From Companilactobacillus zhongbaensis (GTDB lineage: Bacteria > Bacillota > Bacilli > Lactobacillales > Lactobacillaceae), in contig NZ_RHOM01000018.1 in the NCBI RefSeq assembly GCF_003946515.1, positions 1 through 52,396 on the forward strand: DNA of 52,396 nucleotides. The letters run 5' to 3'. The notes beneath the pieces were generated by a model that saw only the letters and a program-made list of their open reading frames with translations, did no database searches and had not been told where the DNA came from. Every line of letters begins with the position of its first letter. The first letter of the stretch is position 1. The position numbers and the translations under genes were made by a program. Positions 8,568 to 17,820 of the stretch are shown here, in pieces.

Positions 8568-9872
8568 TTGAGCAAGGAAAAATTCGATACGTTAAGAATT
8601 CACGGGGGTTATGACCCAGCTGAACACAACAATTCAGTCCAAATACCGATCTACCAAACAGCAGCTTTCACGCTAGGAACGGCCGCACAAGGGGATGCCG
8701 TCGCTTCTGGAGTCGTGACCGGTTCGTACACTTATTCTCGAGTAGGAAACCCGACCGTAGCCACTTTAGAAAAAAGAATTGCTGCACTAGATGGCGGAGT
8801 CGACGCCGTCGCAGTTGGTTCGGGAATGGCTGCGATTACCTACGCCATCTTGAATGTTGCCGAAGGAGGCGGCCGGATCATCGCACCGTATGATATTTAC
8901 GGGGCAGCCTTAGATGAATTCGAAACGCTTTTTCCCAAGTTCGGGATCGATTTTGACTTGGTCGAAGACATCAATGACATTGCCACGATCAAAAAACTGA
9001 TCAAGCCTGACACCAAGGCGATTTATGCCGAAAGTGTTTCCAACCCGACGACCGAGATCTCCGACATCGAGAAATTAGCCGAGGTAGCTCATAATGCCGA
9101 TATTCCGCTGATCATCGATAATACTTTTTCAACACCATACTTGTTCCAACCGATCAAATATGGTGCCGACATCGTTGTCTATTCTTCAACTAAAGGTATC
9201 AGCGGCCACGGCAACGTCGTCTCGGGATTGATCGTCGACGGTGGCAATTTTGATTGGGACAACGGCAAATACCCGCAATTCCAAGAAAATGAATACAGCT
9301 TGAAAAACGTCAACTTTCCAAAAAACTACTCGTTCTCAAACGTCTTCGGAAAGCAAGCTTACATCAAACGGATCCGCATGAAATACGTACGCTTGATGGG
9401 AGCGGTCTTGGGACCAGTCGATGCTTATTTGGAACTGTTGGGACTAGAAACCATCACCGAACGGATCGACAAAGAAGTAGCGACAAGTTTAAAAATCGCC
9501 CAATTTCTAGCCGATAATCCTCACGTCAAAAAGGTTTACTACAGTGGACTTCCCGGCGCAGATCAATATGACTTAGCTCAAAAATATTTTCCTAGGGGTA
9601 TCGGTACGGTCTTGTCTTTTGAACTAGATGGAACGTCACAACAGACGGATCAAGTCATCGATGCCACGCACTTATTCTTATACTTACCAAACGTCGGCGA
9701 CAGTCGCTCATTGATCGTCAATCCTAGTAAGATCACACATCGGGAGATCCCCGAAGAGCGACGGATCAAGAGTGGCGTGACCGACCAATTACTAAGATTG
9801 TCGATTGGCCTAGAAGACGCCGACGACTTGATCAACGACCTAAATAGTGCAATCAACGCAACTTTCAAGTGA
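8568..9872 (+). CDS. metY: O-acetylhomoserine sulfhydrylase-type PLP enzyme
   Basis: A 434-residue member of the Cys/Met PLP family with the longer MetY layout, including the insertion around 225-260 that lyases lack. YSRVGNPT (56-63), IIDNTF with Asp184 and YSSTKGISGHG with Lys209 mark the PLP site. It would join O-acetylhomoserine with sulfide, or a thiol, to give homocysteine or methionine. The TTG start at 8568 follows AGGGGAGTGA. The gene is 14 bases after the second receptor and in the same T-box-controlled operon, so the imported ligand may feed this enzyme. Confidence 0.85.
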   Translation: MSKEKFDTLRIHGGYDPAEHNNSVQIPIYQTAAFTLGTAAQGDAVASGVVTGSYTYSRVGNPTVATLEKRIAALDGGVDAVAVGSGMAAITYAILNVAEGGGRIIAPYDIYGAALDEFETLFPKFGIDFDLVEDINDIATIKKLIKPDTKAIYAESVSNPTTEISDIEKLAEVAHNADIPLIIDNTFSTPYLFQPIKYGADIVVYSSTKGISGHGNVVSGLIVDGGNFDWDNGKYPQFQENEYSLKNVNFPKNYSFSNVFGKQAYIKRIRMKYVRLMGAVLGPVDAYLELLGLETITERIDKEVATSLKIAQFLADNPHVKKVYYSGLPGADQYDLAQKYFPRGIGTVLSFELDGTSQQTDQVIDATHLFLYLPNVGDSRSLIVNPSKITHREIPEERRIKSGVTDQLLRLSIGLEDADDLINDLNSAINATFK

Positions 9873-9881
9873 GGCGATAAC

Positions 9882-11033
9882 ATGGCAACATCAACCGAAA
9901 CAGATTTTTTAACAGAAATTATTCAACTAAGACACGAATTCCACCAAAATCCCGAGCTGTCCAATCAAGAATTCCAGACAACAAAACGGATCACTGAGAT
10001 TTTGACTGATTGGCAGATTCCCATTGAAAAAACCGATTTAGACACCGGACTTTTGGCGGTGATCGAAGGCACTGAACCCGGACCAACAATTGCCTTAAGA
10101 GCTGACATCGATGCCTTACCGATCCAAGAACAAACGGACATACCGTTCAAGTCGCAAAATCCCGGAGTAATGCACGCTTGCGGACACGACCTGCACTTGG
10201 CAAGTTTATTAGGAGCAGCTTACCAACTCAATCAGCAAAAAGACAGCCTCAAAGGCACCATCAAACTGCTTTTTCAACCAGCTGAAGAAGTTGGTCACGG
10301 CGGTGATCAAGTTTTGGATAAACACGTCTTAGACGGAGTAGAAGCTATCATCGGTTTCCACAATCAACCAGACTTACTGGTAGGAGAAATCGCTTTAAAA
10401 TCAGGAGCCTTAATGGCTGGTTGCTATCACTTCGACATCACCATTGAAGGAAAGGGAGCACATGCGGCCCAACCCCAAAATGGAACGGACGTAGTAGTAA
10501 CCCAAGCGGCCATAGTAACGCAGCTACAAACAATAGTAAGCAGAAACCAAGATCCCTTCCACGCAGTAGTAGTCAGCGTAACCAAAGTAAATGCCGGCAA
10601 AACCTGGAATGTCCTACCAGAAACAGCCACCCTAGAAGGCACAGTAAGAACCTTCAACCAAGCAGACACCGAAAAAGCCAAACAAAGACTGATCCAAATA
10701 GCCAAAAACACAGCAGCAACCTACAACCAAACGGCCACAGTAAACTGGACCACAGGAGCCGACCCAATTAACAACAACGAAAAAATAACCAACCTAGTAA
10801 AACAAGGCCTAACCAAAAAAGTAACCCAACCAAAACTAACCATGACAGCAGAAGACTTCGCCACCTTCGAAACAAAAATCCCAGGAACCTTCGCCTTCAT
10901 AGGCTCCAACGGAGCAAAGAAAGCAAAAGGAGTCCACGATCCAAACTACAAAGGAAAAGACGAAACAATAAAAACAGGCATCCAATACTTCATAGAAAGC
11001 GCCAAAAGCGTACTAGAGGGGCTGGATAAGTAG
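9882..11033 (+). CDS. M20-family amidohydrolase
   Basis: A metal-dependent amidohydrolase of the hippurate/N-acyl amino acid hydrolase group, 383 residues. HACGHDLH (Cys100, His102) and PAEE (Glu135, Glu136) are the metal-binding and catalytic segments, with a dimerisation domain in the middle. As the last gene of the sulfur operon it might release an amino acid from an imported N-acyl sulfur compound; that is inferred from context. From about 10450 to the end the + strand becomes almost free of T and G at silent sites (48 of 60 bases are A or C at 10681), the halo of R2. Confidence 0.87.
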   Translation: MATSTETDFLTEIIQLRHEFHQNPELSNQEFQTTKRITEILTDWQIPIEKTDLDTGLLAVIEGTEPGPTIALRADIDALPIQEQTDIPFKSQNPGVMHACGHDLHLASLLGAAYQLNQQKDSLKGTIKLLFQPAEEVGHGGDQVLDKHVLDGVEAIIGFHNQPDLLVGEIALKSGALMAGCYHFDITIEGKGAHAAQPQNGTDVVVTQAAIVTQLQTIVSRNQDPFHAVVVSVTKVNAGKTWNVLPETATLEGTVRTFNQADTEKAKQRLIQIAKNTAATYNQTATVNWTTGADPINNNEKITNLVKQGLTKKVTQPKLTMTAEDFATFETKIPGTFAFIGSNGAKKAKGVHDPNYKGKDETIKTGIQYFIESAKSVLEGLDK

Positions 11034-11149
11034 ATCAAAGAAATCAATCAAGATAGATATAAAAAGTTTTCAAGCGTTCGAGGTCTAAAGGTCTTTGGGT
11101 TTCCCAGAAATGAACCACTAACACAGATCGACAAGATAGAAATACAGCC

Positions 11150-11437
11150 CAAAATCGTAAGAACGAAACAAAAATAGACCAAAAAAATCAATCAAAGCAA
11201 CATACCACTATAAAAATAAGTACCGTACCCCACCCAAAAAATTGGTTTAATTTAAAACCTAGGTTCTGGGGGGTGGAGGGAATTCGCTGTCAGCTGTGAA
11301 ATTCCACTTAGCGGTTTACCGCTTAGTGGAAGGCTCGTATTGGAGATGTCCGGGCGAGCTTCCCGGATAGCTTCAATCGATGCCCACAGCGTTCCACAGC
11401 GCAATTCCCGGAACCCCCCAGAACCGGCAGTGAACCT
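11150..11437 (-). repeat. Structured repeat R2 (B subtype)
   Basis: The outer stem pairs GGTTCTGGGGGG (11262-11273) with 11414-11425, extended inside by GGGAATTCGCTG with CAGCGCAATTCCC. Inside are hairpin 1 (TTCCAC/GTGGAA, containing TTAGC...GCTTA) and hairpin 2 (TTGGAG/CTTCAA with an inner TCCGGG/CCCGGA). GGCAGTGAACC closes the right end. The left flank, ACATACCACTATAAAAATAAGTACCG, is shared with R5. In the opposite orientation the stem is followed by TTTTTTGGGTGGGG, as in the other copies. No coding sequence is seen. Confidence 0.75.
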
Positions 11438-11480
11438 CAACAAAAACAACAAAAGCAAATAAAACTCAAACACAAACAAA

Positions 11481-11520
11481 AAAAAGAGAGCAATCAGAAA
11501 AATCTGATTGCTCTCTTTTT
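11481..11520 (-). terminator. Bidirectional intrinsic terminator
   Basis: AAAAAGAGAGCAATCAGA pairs perfectly with TCTGATTGCTCTCTTTTT across a 4-base loop. It sits 3 bases beyond the stop codon of the yhgE-like gene and can also act on the + strand. Confidence 0.85.
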
Positions 11521-11523
11521 AAA

Positions 11524-14079
11524 TTAAACCAAAGAAGAATCTCCCGAAAAATCCATCTCTTTTATCCTTGACTTCCTCCGCATATAGAAAAGCATAGTAA
11601 GGAACATAAATACCAAGCCAATAGATAACAATATCAACATCTCAGGCCAAGCAGCGTTCCCAGTCATCAAAGTATCACGCAAACCTTGAACCGAATAAGT
11701 CATCGGAAGGAATGGGTTGATAGCTTGGAAGAATCCATCGGAAAGCTGGATCGGATAAGTACCGGCTGACCCACCAAGTTGGAGCACGAGTAAGATCATA
11801 CTCAAGAATGCTCCGACTTTTCCAGCGACGAGGTTCAGCCACGAGACAATTTCCATGAAGGTTAGTCCCGTTAGGAAGATAACGCATAGTGTTGCGAATG
11901 GATGGATCGGTGCAAGACCATCGATCAATCTCAATAAGATATAAACTGTAATACTTTCGAACAAGGCGAAGCCTGTCTTAAGTGAAGCTTTACTTGCCCA
12001 CCAGCCAATACTGCTGTGTGGGTATTTTCTTGGTGTGTAAAGATCAAACATCAAGTTGAAAGCTAAGGCACCAACGAAGAGTGATACGGAGATCATGTAA
12101 GGGGCCATACCAGTTCCGTTGTTTGGTGCATCATCACGTTCAGTGTGCTTCGTCGTAGTAGGCTTAGCAACTTGAGCGTAAGTTAATTTCGTTGGATCGA
12201 CTTTCGACTTTTTAGCACCATTGGCTAATTGAGTCGTTAGATCAGTCGTTCCATCACTCAATTGACCAAGGCCGTCGCCCATTTGGGTTGAACCTGATTG
12301 CAATTGACCAGCACCACTCGAGATTTGGGTGGCACCACTAGACAATTGACTAGCACCGGATGTGATAGTTGAACCATTGGCGTTTAATTGAGCCAAGCCG
12401 GAATTCAATTGATCAGCACCGCTGCTTAATTGAGAAATACCACTAGTCAATGTTGGAACTTGATTGTTCAGTGAAGTTAAGCCGCTGTTCAAACTGCTTG
12501 CTCCATTGTTCAAACTAGCATTGTTATTCATTAATTCTAAAGTCCCAGCGGAAACTTGATTAGCACCGCTAGCTAATTGATCACTGCTTGATTGCAAGCT
12601 ACTGATTCCGCTAGACAATTGACCCAGGCCGGCTGAGGCGTTTTGGATCTGACCAGTTAATTGTGCAGAAGCTGCAGCTAGTTGTTGGATGACTGTGGTC
12701 ATGTCGGAAGCTGCTGAACTAGTTGAGTTAGCTGAATTACTTTGTGCAGAAGTTAAATTACTTAAATCAGCGCTTAAAGCATTAGCTGAATTTTTCAAAG
12801 CCGTTGTATCAGTTCCGGTATCAGAACCATCGACTGAAGCTAACATGGCTGCTTTTTGATCAGCAGTTAAGCCTTGGGCATCAGCTGTGGCAGCTAATCG
12901 TTCCTTGATGCCATCGGTCGAACTTGAGCCGACATTATCGATAGCTTTTTGTAAGGAAGCTAGATCATTTTGTAAAGCTGCTACTTGGCTAGAATTGCTG
13001 CCACTGAGCTGACTTTGCATGTTGTCGATCGAACCGCTGACTTGGTTCAATTGACTCGAACTAGTATTGCCGTTACCGATCTGTTGCAATTGTTGAGTCA
13101 ATTCATTACTTGCTTCAGCAATTTGTCCCAGTCCGGAATTTAAAGTATCGGCATTTGTTGCTAAAGTCCCTGCACCGTTGGCTAATTCAGTTGAACCTGA
13201 ACTTAGTTGCGAAGCTCCGGAATTCACTTGGCCAACGCCGTTGGTGTAACTTTGGATACCAGAAGCTAAAGTCGAACTTCCGGAAGTTAGTTGACCGACA
13301 CCGCTAGATAAGCTGGCAGTACTGCCGTTCAACTGATTCAAACCGGTTGCTAAAGTTTGACTACCGTTAGCAGCAGAAGAAACACCGTTAATATAAGTAC
13401 TTAAACCGTTGTTTAAGGTGTTAGCTCCATCGGCGAAGGTCAAAGAGCTCGAAGCTAGTTGATCTAAACCGGTAGTCATTTGTTGATTGGCGGAAACTAG
13501 TTGCGTTGTTCCGTCGCCTAACTTTTTACTACCGTTAGAAGCTTTTTTCATGCCATTACTTAATTGTTTGATCGAACTAAACATTGTTTTGGCATAAGTA
13601 TTAGTAACTTCATCAGAGACGCTTTGAGCTGCTTGTTTGGCAGCCGAGGCGGTCATCTTCGATGCTACGTAGTTGTGACCGGCACTAGTTTTATAGTGCA
13701 AAACCATTTTTTCTGGTTTCTTGTTCAACAAGGTCGTAGCGTTTTTGGAAAAATTACTAGGTATGGTGATCGTCATGTAGTACTTTCCAGTATTCAAGCC
13801 ATCATTGGCTTCTTTTTTATCCATGACTTTGAAGTCCATCGCTGACGATTTTTTCAAGTTGGATGCCAGATCTTTTCCGGCGTTCAACTTTTTACCTTGA
13901 TAGGTCGTTGCCTTGTCTTCATTGACGACAGCAACGGGGATGTTTTCCAATTCTCCATATGGATCCCACATGGATTTTAGAAAAGTTACCGAGTATATCG
14001 AGGGTATAAAAATTATCGCAATTAGAACTATGGTCATAAATTTGTGCTTTTTCAGGTATTCCCATTCTGCACGAATCAT
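11524..14079 (-). CDS. yhgE: YhgE/Pip family membrane protein
   Basis: An 851-residue member of the YhgE/Pip (phage infection protein) family. One transmembrane segment near residues 14-34 is followed by the conserved extracellular IPVAVVNEDKA region. A very long extracytoplasmic middle (about 170-630) is built of short repeats of the form L-x-x-G-x-x-x-L-x-x-G with Ser/Asn/Gln filling. The last 200 residues carry about five membrane segments resembling ABC-2 permeases. Family members have been linked to phage adsorption and to secretion, but no precise function is established. It is transcribed divergently from a TetR regulator, which probably controls it. Confidence 0.88.
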   Translation of the reverse strand: MIRAEWEYLKKHKFMTIVLIAIIFIPSIYSVTFLKSMWDPYGELENIPVAVVNEDKATTYQGKKLNAGKDLASNLKKSSAMDFKVMDKKEANDGLNTGKYYMTITIPSNFSKNATTLLNKKPEKMVLHYKTSAGHNYVASKMTASAAKQAAQSVSDEVTNTYAKTMFSSIKQLSNGMKKASNGSKKLGDGTTQLVSANQQMTTGLDQLASSSLTFADGANTLNNGLSTYINGVSSAANGSQTLATGLNQLNGSTASLSSGVGQLTSGSSTLASGIQSYTNGVGQVNSGASQLSSGSTELANGAGTLATNADTLNSGLGQIAEASNELTQQLQQIGNGNTSSSQLNQVSGSIDNMQSQLSGSNSSQVAALQNDLASLQKAIDNVGSSSTDGIKERLAATADAQGLTADQKAAMLASVDGSDTGTDTTALKNSANALSADLSNLTSAQSNSANSTSSAASDMTTVIQQLAAASAQLTGQIQNASAGLGQLSSGISSLQSSSDQLASGANQVSAGTLELMNNNASLNNGASSLNSGLTSLNNQVPTLTSGISQLSSGADQLNSGLAQLNANGSTITSGASQLSSGATQISSGAGQLQSGSTQMGDGLGQLSDGTTDLTTQLANGAKKSKVDPTKLTYAQVAKPTTTKHTERDDAPNNGTGMAPYMISVSLFVGALAFNLMFDLYTPRKYPHSSIGWWASKASLKTGFALFESITVYILLRLIDGLAPIHPFATLCVIFLTGLTFMEIVSWLNLVAGKVGAFLSMILLVLQLGGSAGTYPIQLSDGFFQAINPFLPMTYSVQGLRDTLMTGNAAWPEMLILLSIGLVFMFLTMLFYMRRKSRIKEMDFSGDSSLV

Positions 14080-14104
14080 ATAAAAACCTCTATTTCTAAA
14101 AATA

Positions 14105-14129
14105 ATTAATACACATCCTGTGTAATAAT
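14105..14129. promoter_or_regulatory. Inverted repeat, probable TetR operator
   Basis: ATTAATACACA TCC TGTGTAATAAT is an almost perfect palindrome with one mismatched pair, in the divergent promoter region between yhgE and the TetR gene. A second smaller palindrome, AAATAAT C ATTATTT, is at 14182-14196. Either could bind the regulator. Confidence 0.6.
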
Positions 14130-14225
14130 GATAATATAAGGTTGAGAATAAAATATCAACAGCAAAGTTATATTTTTTTTGAAATAATCATTATTTGAAA
14201 CACAAATATGGAGTATATGAGAATT

Positions 14226-14792
14226 ATGGCAATTGATAAACGAGTTCAAAGAACGAATAAAGCATTACGAGATGCATTTCGTGATATTTCCAAGACTAAT
14301 AGTTATCACGATGTTACTGTTAAGAAATTGACTGAAAAAGCCGGGATCAATCGGAAGACTTTTTACCTGCATTACGATTCGATCGATGATTTTTTGAATA
14401 CTTTTGTGGAGGAGCTTTCTGAGCAGTTGTTGGATATTATTACTGCGCAGCCTTTTGATCGGTATCGGTTGGAGACTGGGGAGATGTTTGATCCTTTGTT
14501 TGATTTTTTTGATCAGTCTCGGGAGTTTTTTACTTTTATTTTGATGTCGGATGAGTATAGTTTTTTGTCTCGGAAGGTGGAGAATCGGGTGGCTCGTGGG
14601 TTTACTGATGCTATTGAGTCGGCTTTTGGGATTTCCCGGACTGATGCTTATATTAGTGCTAGTTTTATGATCCGGAATACTGTTATGTTGTTTCGGATGT
14701 TTGATCGGGGGCAGGTTCGGTTTACTAAGAGTGAGTTTAAGGATCATTTGGTGCGTTTGAACCATTCTGGGTTGTCTACTTATTTAGATTAG
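14226..14792 (+). CDS. TetR-family transcriptional regulator
   Basis: The product is about 188 residues. The N-terminal helix-turn-helix (KLTEKAGINRKTFYLHYDSIDDF) is characteristic of TetR/AcrR. The ATG at 14226 is preferred because GGAG (14210-14213) overlaps the ATG at 14208; the start remains uncertain by a few codons. It is divergent from yhgE with a palindrome between them, so it is a likely local repressor. From about 14400 the gene is extremely T/G-rich (46 of 60 bases at 14521), which leaves a long open frame on the opposite strand that I do not regard as a gene. Confidence 0.87.
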   Translation: MAIDKRVQRTNKALRDAFRDISKTNSYHDVTVKKLTEKAGINRKTFYLHYDSIDDFLNTFVEELSEQLLDIITAQPFDRYRLETGEMFDPLFDFFDQSREFFTFILMSDEYSFLSRKVENRVARGFTDAIESAFGISRTDAYISASFMIRNTVMLFRMFDRGQVRFTKSEFKDHLVRLNHSGLSTYLD

Positions 14793-14897
14793 TGGCTTTC
14801 TTGAGGTGAGAGAGTTTTTGGCAGACGAGGTGCGTTTTGCTTGGGTGGACGTTTGTGATTTTTGGTGGTTTTGGGTTGAGGTGGTAGTTTGGTTGTA

Positions 14898-15240
14898 CGT
14901 TCACTGCCGACTCCGGGGCCCGGGGATACAGATGCTGGAACGCACCTGACGTCGATTTGAGCTTTCCGAAGAAGATCGCTTCGCAAATCTCAAATACGAG
15001 TCTTATTGTAAGCGATAAATCGCTAACAATAATTTAGGTGCTGAGGTCTGTATCCCCGGGCCCCTCCGTCTAGATGGTGCCACAATCCTTCTTTTTTTTG
15101 ATGGGGACCGAGTTTTTTTGTACAAATTGGCACTTTTTGAGCGTCCTGGTTTTTGCAGTCTATCTCAGTTTCTACCTTGGTTTGTAAGATTAAGACCTAA
15201 ATCAAAAGTCAAAATCAAAACCTAAATCAAAACCTAAATC
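14898..15240 (+). repeat. Structured repeat R3 (A subtype)
   Basis: A perfect 17-base outer stem pairs GGGGCCCGGGGATACAG (14915-14931) with 15048-15064. Read on the - strand it contains hairpin 1 (TTATTG/CAATAA around TTAGC...GCTTA) and hairpin 2 (TTTGAG/CTCAAA). GTTCACTGCCG opens the left end. Past the stem come CCTCCGTCTAGATGGTGC, a T-run and GATGGGGACCGAG, matching R4 reversed. Similarity to R4 continues to about 15240, ending in short AAAACCTAAATC repeats. It fills most of the 855-base gap before pxpB; the remainder (15295-15647) is T-rich with no gene seen. Confidence 0.78.
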
Positions 15241-15261
15241 TTATGCTTTTTTTTCTTTTGG

Positions 15262-15294
15262 GCTCGCGTGCTCGATTCTCTCGCACTCTTGCCT
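15262..15294 (+). repeat. Third copy of the CTCGCACTCTCGCC motif
   Basis: GCTCGATTCTCTCGCACTCT here matches the copy at 461-513 almost base for base. It stands about 200 bases beyond the R3 stem, comparable to the spacing of the copies after R1. Confidence 0.6.
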
Positions 15295-15647
15295 TTGCTT
15301 TTTCTCCTTTTTTTATTTGTTGTATATACATATTTAAATAACTAATTGATGAAGACGTTTGGAATTTTTTTCCTTTCGTCTTTTTTTTGTCTTAAATTTC
15401 TCTTTTCTCGCTTCTTTTTTCGTTCTTTACCAGTTTAATTGAATCATGTTGCCAGATTTTTCTGTAGTTTTACGCTTTCAATTTTTATTTTTTGCGCTCT
15501 TGTATTGTATGTATTTCAGCGCTTTTACAGATTGATTGGTATCAAGTTTTATCGATTGTTTTTTTATTCTTGGGGAAATCATTGATTGATTCGATAAATA
15601 ATATTACAATTAATTTAATTTATTTCTAATTTATGGAGGGTATTATG

Positions 15648-16382
15648 ATGGATTATTCTTATTTTCAAGTAAGCGAGCAGTCTTTGGAAGTTGAATTCCC
15701 CGAACAGATCAACGTTGAAGAAAATAAACTTATCCAAAACATTGCTCGTGAACTGATTGACCAGGATGCGGTTGGGGTTACGGGCGTTATACCTGCTTAC
15801 CATACGTTAACCGTTAATTTTGATTTTGACTTAACCTCTTTTAAGGATTTGGTTGATCAAATTGATGAGATTATTGTAAATTCTAATGAACTAACAAACA
15901 CGGGCAGGTCAATTATTGAACTGCCCGTTTGTTATTGCCCAAAATTTGGTCCGGACTTGGAAGATGTGGCTGAATTTGCTTCTGTTAGTGTTGAGGAATT
16001 GATCAAATTGCATTCGGGGACGGATTATTTTATTTATATGATGGGCTTTTTGCCTGGGTTTGCTTATATGGGGTCTGTTCCTGAACGAATTGCTATGCCT
16101 CGACTTGAGGTTCCTCGTAAGAGTATTGCTCCTGGTAGTGTTGGTATTGCTGGGGCTCAGACTGGGATGTATCCTGTGGAGTCTCCTGGTGGTTGGCGCT
16201 TGATCGGTCGGACTCCCGTTAAGTTGTATGATCCGGCTCGGCCGCAGTTGAAATATCGTTCGGGTGATTATATTCGTTTTGTGCCGATCGATGAAGCAGA
16301 GTACCAGCGAATCCAAAAATTGGATGCGGCTGGGGAATATTCTTTGAATGTTATTAAGGAAGGGGACGTTGATCATGGCTAA
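15648..16382 (+). CDS. pxpB: 5-oxoprolinase subunit B / KipI-type carboxyltransferase subunit
   Basis: A 244-residue KipI/PxpB (allophanate hydrolase subunit 1-like) protein with the family hallmark GFLPGFAYMG and the PRKSIAPGSVGIAG segment. Its fold matches one half of the carboxyltransferase domain of urea carboxylase. The start at 15648 is set by GGAGGG (15635-15640); 15645 is possible. The stop overlaps the next start by 8 bases. The segment 15960-16260 is strongly T/G-rich while the first 250 bases of the gene are not. Confidence 0.92.
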   Translation: MDYSYFQVSEQSLEVEFPEQINVEENKLIQNIARELIDQDAVGVTGVIPAYHTLTVNFDFDLTSFKDLVDQIDEIIVNSNELTNTGRSIIELPVCYCPKFGPDLEDVAEFASVSVEELIKLHSGTDYFIYMMGFLPGFAYMGSVPERIAMPRLEVPRKSIAPGSVGIAGAQTGMYPVESPGGWRLIGRTPVKLYDPARPQLKYRSGDYIRFVPIDEAEYQRIQKLDAAGEYSLNVIKEGDVDHG

Positions 16383-17391
16383 TTTTGTTCGAGTGATCCA
16401 ACCTGGTTTATCTACTACTGTTCAAGATCTGGGACGTCCTAGTCATCAGATCGAAGGCTTTCCTGAATCGGGGGCCATGGATAAATTTAGTTATAAGCTG
16501 GCCAATTTGTTAGTTAATAATCATCGAAATTCTGCTTCCTTGGAATTCGTTTCGACGGGACCCACTTTGCGGTTTGGTTGTGATTCTTTCATCGCCTTGA
16601 CGGGTGGGAAGGTAAACGCCACTTTGAACGGTCAGCCGATCTTGCAAAATGAAGTAGTGGAAGTTGTTGCTGGTTCGATTTTAAAAGTGGGACCGGTGAC
16701 TGAAGGTAATTACGGCTATTTAGCTTTTTCCAACGGTGGAGTCATTACTCAGCCGGTGCTCGATAGCCGTTCGACAACTTTGCGGACGCAGATGGGTGGA
16801 CTCGATGGTCGGGCCTTGGAAACGGGCGACACGATCCCGATTAGAGACAGCGTGGTGATGCCGAGTTTGACTTCACGGAAGATCTACATTAAACATGAAT
16901 TGATCACCGAGATCCACTTCGTCAAAGGTTTACAGTGGGACTTGTTTTCGCAAAAAGCTTTGCAGCAGTTTCAAAGTGAGACTTATCAAATATCTGAACA
17001 AATGGATCGAATGGGATATCGTCTCAATGGGCAAAAATTAGATGTGCCGGAAAAAAGTCTTTTATCTGAAGGAACGGTTTTTGGTAATATCCAGATTACT
17101 CGTGATGGCAGTCCCATAGCATTGTTGGCCGATCGTCAGACGACTGGTGGTTATCCAGTCATTGGTACTATCATTCGGGCAGATTTGAATCGATTCGTCC
17201 AAATGAAGCAAGGCCAGCAGTTCAAGTTCGTCATGACGGATATGGATACGGCTGTTGAAAAATTAGTTCAGCAACAAAAAATTATTAACGATACGTTTGA
17301 AAAATGGTACGCCGGACGTTACGTCGAACCAATCGGTCCGATCAGACGTGATGCCATCAAGATTGCTCGTTTGATCCGAGCTAATAAGTAG
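16375..17391 (+). CDS. pxpC: 5-oxoprolinase subunit C / KipA-type carboxyltransferase subunit
   Basis: A 338-residue KipA/PxpC protein (allophanate hydrolase subunit 2-like). Typical segments are QPGLSTTVQDLGR at the N-terminus, ALTGG and IQITRDGSPIALLADRQTTGGYP near residue 250. With PxpB it forms the heteromeric core that handles 5-oxoproline in B. subtilis and E. coli. The start at 16375, inside the end of pxpB, follows AAGGAAGGGG and suggests coupled translation. Confidence 0.92.
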   Translation: MANFVRVIQPGLSTTVQDLGRPSHQIEGFPESGAMDKFSYKLANLLVNNHRNSASLEFVSTGPTLRFGCDSFIALTGGKVNATLNGQPILQNEVVEVVAGSILKVGPVTEGNYGYLAFSNGGVITQPVLDSRSTTLRTQMGGLDGRALETGDTIPIRDSVVMPSLTSRKIYIKHELITEIHFVKGLQWDLFSQKALQQFQSETYQISEQMDRMGYRLNGQKLDVPEKSLLSEGTVFGNIQITRDGSPIALLADRQTTGGYPVIGTIIRADLNRFVQMKQGQQFKFVMTDMDTAVEKLVQQQKIINDTFEKWYAGRYVEPIGPIRRDAIKIARLIRANK

Positions 17392-17405
17392 AAGGGATGA
17401 ATAAA

Positions 17406-17810
17406 ATGGAGTTAGATAGAGTCAAAAAATTGATTGAATTGATGAATGACGCAGGTTTGATCCACTTGGAGATCGACGACAAGCAGGGACACATCGTTTT
17501 AGAACGAAACATTACTAGTGCCGTTGCCGAAAACGTGGCTCCAGCAGTCCAGTCTGATCCCGAAGTGACCGCAGAAGAAAAAACTATCACAGCACCATTT
17601 GTCGGCACCTTTTATTCATCCGAACAGCCTGACAAAGCACCACTGATCAAGCCAGGCGACAAAGTTGAGAAGGGTCAGTCGATCGCAATTATCGAAGCGA
17701 TGAAAATGATGAATGAAGTCAAATCTGATAAAGACGGCGTCATCGATAAAATTTTAGTTTCAAATGGTGATACAGTCGAATATGATCAACCATTGTTTAC
17801 GTTGAAGTGA
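17406..17810 (+). CDS. accB: Biotin carboxyl carrier protein (AccB-like)
   Basis: A 134-residue carrier. An N-terminal AccB-type region (LERN) and a short linker lead to a biotinyl domain with EAMKMMNEV, in which Lys100 would carry biotin. The start at 17406 is preferred because AAGGGATG overlaps the ATG at 17397. It lies between the carboxyltransferase-like subunits and a biotin carboxylase, so this carrier probably serves those proteins rather than acetyl-CoA carboxylase. That is inferred from position. Confidence 0.92.
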   Translation: MELDRVKKLIELMNDAGLIHLEIDDKQGHIVLERNITSAVAENVAPAVQSDPEVTAEEKTITAPFVGTFYSSEQPDKAPLIKPGDKVEKGQSIAIIEAMKMMNEVKSDKDGVIDKILVSNGDTVEYDQPLFTLK

Positions 17811-17820
17811 GGTGTGTCGA

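Noticed and set aside
14265-14765. Open - strand frame of 166 codons opposite the TetR gene
   Set aside because: The TetR coding strand is so poor in A and C here that its complement has almost no stop codons. The predicted protein is a His/Lys/Pro/Ile/Asn-rich string with no ribosome site.
15909-16376. Open - strand frame of 155 codons opposite pxpB
   Set aside because: It is the same by-product of a T/G-rich coding strand; PxpB is clearly the real gene.
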